16,170 bases of DNA from contig CAJUOQ010000043.1 of assembly GCA_910588235.1 (NCBI GenBank), forward strand, positions 1 to 16,170. Reading direction: 5' to 3'. The notes below the pieces were generated by a model. It was not told the DNA's origin. It was given only the letters and a program-made list of their open reading frames with translations, and searched no databases. Numbering within the stretch: the first letter of the stretch is position 1; every line of letters starts with the position of its first letter. Positions 7,405-14,441 of this stretch are shown one piece after another. Origin of the DNA: an uncultured Atopostipes sp. Its GTDB lineage: Bacteria > Bacillota > Bacilli > Lactobacillales > Carnobacteriaceae_A. The translations under genes were made by a program, and so were the position numbers.

Positions 7405-8634
7405 ATGGTTTTAGATATCTTAATGAAAAATGTTCGATTAGAGGATGGAGAAGAACTCGTTGATCTCGGTATTCAAGACGGGAAAATTAAAGAAATTAGC
7501 CAAGAAATAACAGAAGATGCAGAGAAGGTAATAGACGCTGAAGGGCGCGTTGTTATTCCAGGACTCGTGGAAAGTCATATCCACTTGGACAAAGCTCTTA
7601 TTGCGGATCGTAAACCGAATAAGTCAGGGACTTTGAAAGAAGCGATTGAAGTCACGGCGGAATTAAAGCCGACTTTCACAGAAGAGGATATTTATGAACG
7701 AGCTAAACAAACACTGGAGATGATTATTCCAAAAGGGGTTACAGCGATTCGTACGCACTCTGAATTTGATCCAGCACAAGGTTTTACAGGGTTTAAAACC
7801 ATTTTAAGACTTAAAGAAGAATATAAAGATTTAGTCGATATTCAAGTCGTTGCCTTTCCGCAAGAAGGGATTTTTAAAGCCCCTGGTACCGAAGAGATGA
7901 TGTACGAGGCGATGGAGATGGGGGCGGATGTCGTCGGAGGTATTCCTTACAATGATGCCCCAGCAGATGAACATATTGATTTAGTATTTGAAATTGCGAA
8001 AAAATATGACAAGCCGGTCGACCTTCACCAAGATTTCAGTGATGAAGCGGATGATCTATCGATTGAGTATTTAGCTAAAAAGACGATTGAAGAAGGTTAT
8101 CAAGGGCGCATTTCTGTAGGCCATTTGACGGCTTTACATGCCTTACCGGATGAGCAATTAAAACCGATCATTGATTTAATGACTGAAGCAGATATTAGTG
8201 TCATGTCTCTGCCCGCAACGGATCTTCACTTAGGCGCTAGAAATGATGAATATAATGTTCAACGAGCCGTCACACCGATTCGAAAATTAAGAGATGGGGG
8301 TGTAAACGTCTGTATTGCGACAAACAATATAAGAAATGCTTTCACTCCTTATGGAAATGGGGATATTCTACAAACTGCGATGTTAGCGATCCCCGTCGCC
8401 CACTTAGGAGGCGCAGACGATTTGCCTACTGTATTACCAATGATCACCGATCACCCCGCTCGAGCGATCGGCTTGGAAGATTATGGCATTAAAGAAGGAA
8501 ATAAAGCCGATTTAGTGTTGATGGATACGAAAGTAAAAGAGCATGCGATTATTGATATACCGGAACGGCTTTATGTGATTAAAGACGGCAAAATAACCGT
8601 TGAAAATAAAAAAGAAACGATTATTCATCGTTAA
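7405..8634 (+). CDS. Cytosine-deaminase-like amidohydrolase with altered catalytic positions
   Basis: A 409-residue amidohydrolase-superfamily enzyme closest to the cytosine deaminase (CodA) group, expected to hydrolyse C-N bonds in cyclic or linear amides. It has an N-terminal beta-sandwich piece, then a TIM barrel with H58 and H60 (HIHLD), VAFPQEGI (149-156), H208 (LHQDF), H240 (GHLTALH) and a CodA-like ARNDEYNVQRAVTPI stretch. Against E. coli CodA (aligned from memory) the catalytic E217 position is F211 and the metal/catalytic D313 position is N307 (ATNN instead of GHDD), so it is probably not a cytosine deaminase. An ATG six nt upstream (7399) is almost fused to the AAGGGG site; the ATG at 7405 has 7-nt spacing and is preferred. 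It lies 24 nt after the permease gene and is followed by a terminator. Confidence 0.85.
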   Translation: MVLDILMKNVRLEDGEELVDLGIQDGKIKEISQEITEDAEKVIDAEGRVVIPGLVESHIHLDKALIADRKPNKSGTLKEAIEVTAELKPTFTEEDIYERAKQTLEMIIPKGVTAIRTHSEFDPAQGFTGFKTILRLKEEYKDLVDIQVVAFPQEGIFKAPGTEEMMYEAMEMGADVVGGIPYNDAPADEHIDLVFEIAKKYDKPVDLHQDFSDEADDLSIEYLAKKTIEEGYQGRISVGHLTALHALPDEQLKPIIDLMTEADISVMSLPATDLHLGARNDEYNVQRAVTPIRKLRDGGVNVCIATNNIRNAFTPYGNGDILQTAMLAIPVAHLGGADDLPTVLPMITDHPARAIGLEDYGIKEGNKADLVLMDTKVKEHAIIDIPERLYVIKDGKITVENKKETIIHR

Positions 8635-8656
8635 AAATGGATTGATTAAAAATAGT

Positions 8657-8698
8657 AAAACAGTTAGGAGGGCTCTTTTACTTCTGACTGTTTTTTAT
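8657..8698 (+). terminator. Intrinsic terminator after the amidohydrolase gene
   Basis: A 14-bp stem with two G-U pairs: AAAACAGTTAGGAG (8657-8670) against CTTCTGACTGTTTT (8681-8694), with a 10-nt loop and a T tail. It separates the permease-amidohydrolase operon from the fdrA-like gene. Confidence 0.85.
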
Positions 8699-8856
8699 TG
8701 TCTTTATCTAAAGATATGATGGTCAAAAAATATAATTTTAGAACGTTTGACCTCGTGGAATAAACTACTTATTTTTAATAAGCAATCAATGAATCAATAT
8801 TTCTGATGAGAAACAATATCTTTATAATGCGTTTAATATTTAATCTTAGTCTTTTG

Positions 8857-8886
8857 TTGATAAAATAAATCAAATAAGGCTAACAT
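8857..8886 (+). promoter_or_regulatory. Candidate promoter of the fdrA-like gene
   Basis: TTGATA (8857-8862), 18 bp, then TAACAT (8881-8886). The -10 is only a moderate match. The spacing and its place between a terminator and the next gene support it. Confidence 0.35.
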
Positions 8887-8915
8887 ATAGTATACTGGAG
8901 GAAGAGGCGACGAGA

Positions 8916-10043
8916 ATGATTTTCACTCACATAAGAAAAAATAGATACCATGATTCTATCAATTTGACGATACTAACGAAAGCAGTCAACACGACAGAAG
9001 GCGTTGATCAAGCGCAAGTGATGTTGGGGACAGAGGCGAATAAAGAAGTATTGAAAGAAGCAGGCCTTTATAATGAGGACGTAGAAAAAGCAGGCCCAAA
9101 CGATATAGTAGTAGCGATTGAGGCGGAAGATGAATCCGTGATGAACCAGGTGATGAAAAGAGTCGAGGATTATATACAGCTACCCGCTATTGCTGAAGAT
9201 GCGGATGCTTTAAAAACAGTTACCAGTTGGGAACAGGCAAAAGAAGCTTTACCTGAAGCAAATTTAGCTTTAATTTCGACGGTAGGTGAAGAAGCGATTA
9301 CTGCCATTGAAGAAGCTCTGGAGCAGCATTTGCACGTATTTGCTATGAGTGAAGAGATCTCGATCGAAGAGGAAGAGCGTCTAAAAAATAAAGCACATCA
9401 AAAAGGCTTATTGCTCATGGGTCCAAAGAGTTCATCAGGTTTGATCAGCGGGGTTCCTTTGGGTTTCATGCCTGAAATGCGGCCCGGAAATATAGGAGTA
9501 GTTGGGACTTCCGACGCTGGTATTCAGGAGGTCGTGTCTAACATCGATCACTTAGAGGGTGGTGTGATGCATGCGATTCCTACCGGCGAACGAGATCTTA
9601 CCGAAAAAGTAAAAGGAACAACGATGCGGGACGCTCTGGTGGCACTGGATCATCATAGCGCGATCGATGTCTTAGTGATTATTTCTCAATCACCGACTTC
9701 AAAAAGACTTGAAAAGATGACTCGCTTATTACAGAGCCTTTCAAAACCTGTTGTTGTTATCGATTCCGAAGAAAAATCTACAGCGCGTGAGGGGAATGTT
9801 TATCGAGCGGATACTGTTGAAGTAGGCGCTCAAATAGCTGTAGCGCTAGCTTTTGGAGACGAAGGAGTGGAAACGACTAAAGGCTTTAAAGAATACACAG
9901 GAAAAATACAAGAAATTCCTTCAGAAAGTGGACTTTTACATGATTTGTTGGCTTCAAAGCCACAGATTATTAATGTGGGACTTAAAAATATCGGCGAAAG
10001 AGTCCAAGCATTTGGAGGAGAGATTGTCCACCTTGAGGAGTAG
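8916..10043 (+). CDS. Short FdrA-type (succinyl-CoA synthetase alpha-like) protein
   Basis: A 375-residue protein related to FdrA, whose E. coli member is about 555 residues and belongs to the allantoin-region trio FdrA-YlbE-YlbF linked to oxamate carbamoyl transfer. The N-terminus (MIFTHIRKNRYHDSINL) matches FdrA closely and fixes the start; AGAGG lies 8 nt upstream. Recognisable parts are GLLLMGPKSSSG (164-175), which in E. coli reads GLLVMGPDCGTS, GVVGTSDAGIQE (194-205), GERDLT (224-229), and a C-terminal INVGLKNIGERVQAF-GGEIVH block resembling FdrA's last 40 residues. About 160 residues that separate these parts in E. coli FdrA are missing, with no frameshift visible. It is followed by a DUF2877 gene, as in the E. 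coli cluster, but no DUF1116 gene is present. Function is inferred only from family and context. Confidence 0.82.
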   Translation: MIFTHIRKNRYHDSINLTILTKAVNTTEGVDQAQVMLGTEANKEVLKEAGLYNEDVEKAGPNDIVVAIEAEDESVMNQVMKRVEDYIQLPAIAEDADALKTVTSWEQAKEALPEANLALISTVGEEAITAIEEALEQHLHVFAMSEEISIEEEERLKNKAHQKGLLLMGPKSSSGLISGVPLGFMPEMRPGNIGVVGTSDAGIQEVVSNIDHLEGGVMHAIPTGERDLTEKVKGTTMRDALVALDHHSAIDVLVIISQSPTSKRLEKMTRLLQSLSKPVVVIDSEEKSTAREGNVYRADTVEVGAQIAVALAFGDEGVETTKGFKEYTGKIQEIPSESGLLHDLLASKPQIINVGLKNIGERVQAFGGEIVHLEE

Positions 10044-10149
10044 TAAAAGACAAAGAAATTGCAACGACTGTTTATCTTCGTAAAATTAACAGTGATCGAT
10101 TGCTTTAGGGAATGGTTTCAATGAGAATAATGAGTAGGAGTTGTAGTAG

Positions 10150-11010
10150 ATGAAGAAGAACCTTTATGTTCCGAGCGAAGAAACAAAGAGTCAGTATTTA
10201 ACTCGCTTTCTATCGGATAAAAGAAAAATGGGCAAAGTGCATAGTGTATTTAAAACAAGTTTTAATATCATGGTGGATGGTGATTTAATTAATTTTTCTT
10301 CGCAAGGGATGACTTTATCTGCTTATGGTTGTATTTTGAATCAAGAAACAATGAAACAATTAGTAAGTGCTGTTAAACCAGGAGACATTGTTCGTGTACA
10401 GGGGGAGCACTTTACATTTTATACGATACAAGAAGTTCTTGAAGTGGATCTTTCTAGAATAGGAGTAACTGATTTATCGATTCCAGACCTTCAATTAACT
10501 CAAAAAGAGATTACGCAGACGGGAATGTATGCTGGACTAGACTCTTTTACATTTGATGGAAAAATTGGCTTAAAAAATGAAGAGCAAACCCAGGCAGCCT
10601 TTCAGACATTACAAACTCTTTCTCAACAAGATGAGAAGAGCGTAGAGGAAGCCGTCGCTTATTTGGTCGGAAGAGGACAAGGCTTGACCCCGAGTGGAGA
10701 CGATATGCTATTGGGTTATACGATGGTCAGAAAGGCTTTTAATCGTCAAGATTCGTTTGATCAAATAGTAGAAAAAGTGCTTAAAAATAAAAGTACCACA
10801 GATATTAGTACCGCTCATTATCAAGCGTTGTTAGCAGGCTATGTCAGTAGTCTATTTATTTCGTTAATTTTGAATGTGGAAAGAGCAACGAAAGAAGAAG
10901 TGGATGCGTTAATTAAAAATATCGGTCGCTATGGCCATACCTCAGGCTATGACACGTTATTTGGCTTTTATCTTGGTTTACAGTCACTAGCTAGCGAAGT
11001 AGTAACATAA
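10150..11010 (+). CDS. DUF2877 protein (YlbF-type FdrA partner)
   Basis: A 286-residue soluble protein of the DUF2877 family. The signature GRGQGLTPSGDDMLLGY is at 174-190, and a second conserved block, GHTSGYDTLFG (262-272), lies near the C-terminus; both are typical of the family. A TTDIS stretch at 216-220 falls between them. The N-terminal half (KVHSVFKTSFNIMVDGDLINF) looks like a beta-rich domain. TAGGAG lies 9 nt before the ATG. E. coli YlbF (about 271 residues) is encoded in the fdrA cluster and has been tied to oxamate carbamoyltransferase activity; that role here is an inference. The gene starts 106 nt after the fdrA-like gene with no terminator between them, so both are likely on one transcript. 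Confidence 0.85.
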   Translation: MKKNLYVPSEETKSQYLTRFLSDKRKMGKVHSVFKTSFNIMVDGDLINFSSQGMTLSAYGCILNQETMKQLVSAVKPGDIVRVQGEHFTFYTIQEVLEVDLSRIGVTDLSIPDLQLTQKEITQTGMYAGLDSFTFDGKIGLKNEEQTQAAFQTLQTLSQQDEKSVEEAVAYLVGRGQGLTPSGDDMLLGYTMVRKAFNRQDSFDQIVEKVLKNKSTTDISTAHYQALLAGYVSSLFISLILNVERATKEEVDALIKNIGRYGHTSGYDTLFGFYLGLQSLASEVVT

Positions 11011-11028
11011 AAGACATTTAGATAAATA

Positions 11029-11075
11029 AAAAAGACTGTTTCTATGATTAATAAAAGAATAGAAGCAGTCTTTTT
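11029..11075 (+). terminator. Bidirectional terminator between DUF2877 and TauE/SafE genes
   Basis: A 17-bp stem with one G-U pair: 11029-11045 (AAAAAGACTGTTTCTAT) against 11059-11075, with a 13-nt loop. A-run and T-run flanks serve both the rightward DUF2877 gene and the leftward TauE/SafE gene. Its right arm nearly repeats that of the 5564-5610 terminator. Confidence 0.9.
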
Positions 11076-11101
11076 ATGCCTAAAATTATCCACCAATATC
11101 T

Positions 11102-11851
11102 TTAAAAAATCTCATAGAGAGTGAGAAGTCCTAAGATGAAAATGAGATAAAAGACATAATTTCTAAATTTACTCGTATCAATTCGGCGATAAATGGCGTT
11201 TCCTAAAAGCACTGCTAATAGCACTGCTGGAAGAGAAGCGAGGTAATAAATACCTACTTCTTTTGTCCAAAAACCACTTAAGAAATGACTGAGTAAAATA
11301 AAGGAACTCGAAATAATAAAGTGAGATTGCACATTTCCTCTAAAAGCTCTAGGGCCCCAATTTCTTAACGTCGCATAGAGAACAACGGGTGTGCCGTTCG
11401 TATTATAAGCACTCCCTAACATCCCCGAGAAAAAGCCAAAAGGGATAGAGTAATTTGAATTTTGAAAAGTTTTTTCAAGTTTTTCGTGTTGGTCTTTAGG
11501 ACCGAATAAAGAATAGAGGGCATATGAGATGAGCAGCAGTCCTAAGATTAATTTCACCCATTTTTGATCGACGAGTTGAATAAGCATAAGGCCAAAAGGA
11601 ATTCCAACGACTGTAGCGATCGACATTTTAGTTAGTACGATATTATCTTTATCTTGCCAGCCAGAATAAGCAAACACTACAGCAACAGTAAATCCTACTA
11701 AACCCACTAATGCTACCGCAACAAAAAAGGGAATCGGTAAAAGGGCTAATAAAGGCATGCTGACGACCGCATCTCCAAAGCCAAATGTAGAACGCATGAG
11801 CGAGCCTAAAAAGATAGCTCCAGCGACAAGTAAAATCAGTAAATAATCCAT
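11102..11851 (-). CDS. TauE/SafE-family membrane permease (COG0730)
   Basis: A 249-residue inner-membrane protein with about seven or eight hydrophobic segments in two related halves. The first half carries the STFGFGDAVVSMPLL stretch (21-35) and the second FGFFSGMLGSAYNTNGTPVVLYATLRNWGP (138-167), the paired signature of TauE/SafE transporters. The family exports or imports small anions such as sulfite, sulfoacetate or other organic acids; the cargo cannot be read here. An in-frame ATG at 11866 has no ribosome binding site. The one at 11851 follows GGAGG by 4 nt and begins the first membrane segment, so it is preferred. It faces the DUF2877 gene across a shared terminator and is divergent from azlC. 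Confidence 0.88.
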   Translation of the reverse strand: MDYLLILLVAGAIFLGSLMRSTFGFGDAVVSMPLLALLPIPFFVAVALVGLVGFTVAVVFAYSGWQDKDNIVLTKMSIATVVGIPFGLMLIQLVDQKWVKLILGLLLISYALYSLFGPKDQHEKLEKTFQNSNYSIPFGFFSGMLGSAYNTNGTPVVLYATLRNWGPRAFRGNVQSHFIISSSFILLSHFLSGFWTKEVGIYYLASLPAVLLAVLLGNAIYRRIDTSKFRNYVFYLIFILGLLTLYEIF

Positions 11852-11898
11852 GTTTCCTCCAATCATTTTTCAAATGTTTATTGAAATGTTTTACAGCG

Positions 11899-11927
11899 AG
11901 TTTACCATAAATGAAGAAGCGAATTAA
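11899..11927 (-). promoter_or_regulatory. Candidate promoter of the TauE/SafE gene
   Basis: On the minus strand: TTAATT (11927-11922), 17 bp, then TAAACT (11904-11899) with a TGG extension before it. The extended -10 and good spacing compensate for a weak -35. Confidence 0.45.
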
Positions 11928-12022
11928 GACACATTATTTTTTGCAGTTCTGTTTGAAATCTGCCTTCGGAATTTTGATTAAAAAACGTAGGGATATTTTT
12001 CTATGAATCGTCTAAAGAACCT

Positions 12023-12051
12023 TTGTATAGTTTCCTTACTTTTGCTAGAAT
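12023..12051 (+). promoter_or_regulatory. Promoter of the azlCD genes
   Basis: TTGTAT (12023-12028), 17 bp, then TAGAAT (12046-12051), preceded by TGC as an extended -10. Predicted start near 12058, leaving a leader of about 105 nt. Confidence 0.55.
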
Positions 12052-12163
12052 AAGAAGCACATTTATTTTTAATTTAATTCTAATTTTAGCGTTTTTATAG
12101 CGTTACCTATGAATAAACACTCGGGTTAGTTTATAACGAATGCTATTATAGAGGAGGGGTATT

Positions 12164-12856
12164 TTGAAACAAGCATTAAAAGAAGCATTTCCTTTAACAT
12201 TGCCTATTATGGCAGGATATGTTTTTTTAGGAATATCTTTTGGCTTATTAGCGACAAGTCAATCAATTTCAGCTTTACTGACAGTGATTATGAGTTTATT
12301 TATTTATTCAGGGGCGACCCAATTTACGGCGGTTAATCTGCTTATCGCATCTTTTGATCCGATAGGTAGTTTTTTATTAGCAGTCATGGTGAGTGCGCGC
12401 CATATTTTCTATGGCATTACTATGTTGCCCATTTATAGTCAGCTATCAGGTTGGAAGAAGAATTACGCTATTTTTGCATTAACGGATGAGACATTTTCTT
12501 TAAACGTTGCGACGGCGGTTCCTAAAAATGTAAATAAAAATTGGTTTTACTTTTTAACCAGCTTTCTTAACCAAAGCTATTGGGTCATTGGTACAATGAT
12601 CGGAGTTTTTCTAGAAAAGATCATTGTTTTCAATATAGAAGGCATTGAGTTCATACTAGTTGCCATGTTTGTAGCTATTTTTACGGAACAGTGGCTCAGC
12701 GCTGAGGATCATAAACCCGCTTTGCTCGGTCTAGGTGGTAGTTTACTGATGTTAGTAGTCTTTGGCAGTACTCATTTTATGATTCCGGCCATGTTATTTA
12801 TTATTATTAGTTTATTAATCATAGAACCAAAGATTAGAGGTGAAGAAAGTGTCTGA
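12164..12856 (+). CDS. azlC: AzlC-family large subunit of amino-acid exporter
   Basis: A 230-residue membrane protein, the large subunit of the AzlC/AzlD (BrnF/BrnE) exporter for branched-chain or related amino acids. Conserved blocks are LGISFGLLA (22-30), YSGATQF (48-54) and the SARHIFYG motif (77-84), which corresponds to the family's NARHxxYG. The start is TTG, immediately after a very strong GAGGAGGGG run (12151-12159). It overlaps the azlD-type gene by 8 nt, so the two products are translationally coupled, as expected for a two-subunit exporter. Length is normal for the family. Exact cargo is uncertain. Confidence 0.92.
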   Translation: MKQALKEAFPLTLPIMAGYVFLGISFGLLATSQSISALLTVIMSLFIYSGATQFTAVNLLIASFDPIGSFLLAVMVSARHIFYGITMLPIYSQLSGWKKNYAIFALTDETFSLNVATAVPKNVNKNWFYFLTSFLNQSYWVIGTMIGVFLEKIIVFNIEGIEFILVAMFVAIFTEQWLSAEDHKPALLGLGGSLLMLVVFGSTHFMIPAMLFIIISLLIIEPKIRGEESV

Positions 12857-13175
12857 TACCCAACAATGGCTGACGGTTTTACTTATTGGAATCGCAACTA
12901 TTTTGACCCGATTTATCATTTTTTGGATCTTTCCTCCAACCAAGCGGCCTCCTGCTTTTATTGAATACTTAGGGAAGGTACTTCCGGCGGCTGCAATTGC
13001 TCTTATATTAGTTTATTCTTTGAAAGATATCGATTTAACAAGTTTTCCCTTTGCTTTGCCAGAAGCGATCAGTATTCTAGCGATTGTACTCATTCAAAAA
13101 TGGCGCCGGAATACTTTGCTGAGTGTTGTGAGTGGAACCATTACTTATATGTTTTTAATTCAAGCAGTGTTTTAA
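12849..13175 (+). CDS. azlD: AzlD-family small subunit of amino-acid exporter
   Basis: A 108-residue protein with about four hydrophobic segments, the small partner of AzlC. The segment ILTRFIIFWIFPP, the LGKVLPAAAIALILVYSL stretch and the late KWRRNTLLSVVSGTITYMFL segment are typical of AzlD. Two in-frame GTG codons are possible starts (12840 and 12849). AGAGG lies 8 nt before the second, which gives an MSDTQQW N-terminus, so I prefer it. Its first eight bases (GTGTCTGA) contain the azlC stop, a coupled overlap. Confidence 0.88.
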   Translation: MSDTQQWLTVLLIGIATILTRFIIFWIFPPTKRPPAFIEYLGKVLPAAAIALILVYSLKDIDLTSFPFALPEAISILAIVLIQKWRRNTLLSVVSGTITYMFLIQAVF

Positions 13176-13278
13176 ATCATTATTTTCTTCTATAAATGAC
13201 AGAACAGTTCAGTGAATTAATGTTAAAATAGAAGAGAAAACAGGACAGGAATTTATTAGAAATAGGAGAATCGATAAC

Positions 13279-14136
13279 ATGAGCGAACAAGTTTTAGTGA
13301 TCAATGACTTACCAGGAGTAGCTAAAGTTGCTGGAATGTCTAATTTGCCAATATTAGAAGCTGCTCAATATGAAGTGGCTTTACTGCCAACATTAATTTT
13401 ATCCACCCATACTTTAGGTTATCCAGGTTTAGTGAAGCATTATTTAAATGAAGCTTTCGATGAAATTCTCGATCATTGGTATGATATGGATATTCAATTT
13501 AAAGGAGCTTTAACAGGTTATTTTGCAGATAGTGAACAAATAACAACAACCATTGATTATTTAGAGCGTATTGATTATTCAATGCCGGTTGTTATCGACC
13601 CGATCATGGCTGATTTTGGACAGCTTTATGATGGTTTTAGTGAGGATTTCCCTGAAAAATTCCGCAAGCTCGTTAAATATGCGGATGTGATTGTTCCTAA
13701 TTTAACGGAAGCCTGCCTCATTACGGATTATCCTTATTCGGAAGATTTAGGACCGACTGATTACCCAGAAATTGCTCAAAGATTATGTGATTTAGGCGCG
13801 AAAAACGTTGTATTAACGAGTGTTTTTCAAGATGAAAACAAACGTGATAAAGAGACTGGCTATTATATTTATTCTGCAGATAGTGAGCCTTATTATCATA
13901 TGCATAAAAAAGAAGAGACTTGGTTTAAAGGGGTCGGAGATATTTCGGTGAGCTTTATTACAGCTTACTACCTATTGGGAGATTCAGTAAAAGAAGCAGT
14001 CATTAAAAGTTCTGATTATATAGAAAAAGCCATTCAGCATAGTTTAGGCGTGGAACGTGATCCGAAACTCGGTATTTATTTTGAACCTATTCTTCCAGAA
14101 TTCTCTAAAGAAATTGATGAAATGCGCAAAGAATAA
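13279..14136 (+). CDS. Pyridoxal/pyridoxamine kinase (PfkB/ribokinase-like)
   Basis: A 285-residue kinase of the PdxK/PdxY group that phosphorylates vitamin B6 vitamers with ATP in the cytoplasm, salvaging PLP. Features seen: VLVINDLPGVAKVAGMSN at the N-terminus, PTLILSTHTLGYPG (37-50), the Mg-ATP-side motif DPIMADFG (107-114), VPNLTEA (139-145), and GVGDISVSF with the catalytic base D221, where most members have GTGD. AGGAG precedes the ATG. It follows azlD by about 100 nt; a TAAAAT with a TG extension (13221-13229) could give it its own promoter. A strong terminator follows. PLP is the cofactor of branched-chain aminotransferases, which may explain its place beside an amino-acid exporter, but this is speculation. 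Confidence 0.9.
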   Translation: MSEQVLVINDLPGVAKVAGMSNLPILEAAQYEVALLPTLILSTHTLGYPGLVKHYLNEAFDEILDHWYDMDIQFKGALTGYFADSEQITTTIDYLERIDYSMPVVIDPIMADFGQLYDGFSEDFPEKFRKLVKYADVIVPNLTEACLITDYPYSEDLGPTDYPEIAQRLCDLGAKNVVLTSVFQDENKRDKETGYYIYSADSEPYYHMHKKEETWFKGVGDISVSFITAYYLLGDSVKEAVIKSSDYIEKAIQHSLGVERDPKLGIYFEPILPEFSKEIDEMRKE

Positions 14137-14139
14137 GAG

Positions 14140-14179
14140 AAAAGCATGAGACTGAATAAGATCAGCCTCATGCTTTTTT
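14140..14179 (+). terminator. Intrinsic terminator after the pyridoxal kinase gene
   Basis: AAAAGCATGAG (14140-14150) pairs with CTCATGCTTTT (14167-14177). One mismatch separates this from an inner CTGA/TCAG pairing. A run of six T follows the GC-containing stem. Confidence 0.9.
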
Positions 14180-14224
14180 GATGTGCAATTAAACTTTATA
14201 TTGATCAGAAGCAAATACCTTGGT

Positions 14225-14420
14225 CAAAATGGATTACAGCGAAATAAATCCAGGATGTTTCGCTCAAACTGGGTTACAACGAAGTAAATCCAGAATGTTT
14301 CGCTCAAAATAAATTACAACGAAACAAATTGTAAATATCTCGCTTAAAATAGATTACAGCGAAATAAGCCGGGAATGTTTCGCTCAAAATGGATTGTGGC
14401 GAAACAAACCAAAATGACGG
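14225..14420. repeat. 40-nt tandem array with alternating inverted 7-mers (about 4.9 units)
   Basis: Four full 40-nt units start at 14225, 14265, 14305 and 14345, and a fifth, diverging unit runs 14385-14420. In each unit a 7-mer of type AGCGAAA sits at unit positions 14-20 and its inverse, TTTCGCT, at 34-40, so half-sites of alternating orientation recur exactly every 20 nt with 13-nt spacers. CGAA (16-19) is invariant in all five units, and TCGCT (36-40) in all four complete ones. Flanking bases also pair around each half-site, e.g. GGATT with AATCC in unit 1 and CTGGGTT with AATCCAG in unit 2. The unit is not a multiple of three, so it is not coding. It fills the convergent space between the pyridoxal kinase terminator and the oxidoreductase stop. 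I do not know a named family for it. Confidence 0.9.
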
Positions 14421-14441
14421 TTTAAAGCTAATTAAGATTGC

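Larger units (their letters stand above)
11852..12163. other. Divergent intergenic region between TauE/SafE and azlC
   Basis: About 310 nt holding back-to-back promoters for the two flanking genes and roughly 105 nt of azlC leader. No T-box, riboswitch hallmark, small gene or repeat was recognised. Confidence 0.5.

Noticed and set aside
8891..8896. TATACT as the -10 of the fdrA-like gene
   Set aside because: It abuts the GGAGG sequence, so the transcript would lack room for the ribosome binding site.
9853..10083. 76-codon frame overlapping the end of the fdrA-like gene, as a possible frameshifted continuation
   Set aside because: The main frame ends with the proper FdrA C-terminal block (INVGLKNIGERV), and the alternative frame shows no FdrA or DUF1116 similarity.
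12142..12149. Promoter -10 (TGCTATTAT) immediately before azlC
   Set aside because: Its start point would fall inside the ribosome binding site. The TTGTAT-17-TAGAAT promoter further upstream is a better fit.
12058..12163. T-box or riboswitch in the azlC leader
   Set aside because: No TGGNACCGCG-like T-box sequence, no specifier-loop architecture and no antiterminator/terminator pair was found.
14225..14420. CRISPR array
   Set aside because: The whole 40-nt unit is repeated with scattered changes; there are no unique spacers between constant repeats and no cas genes nearby.
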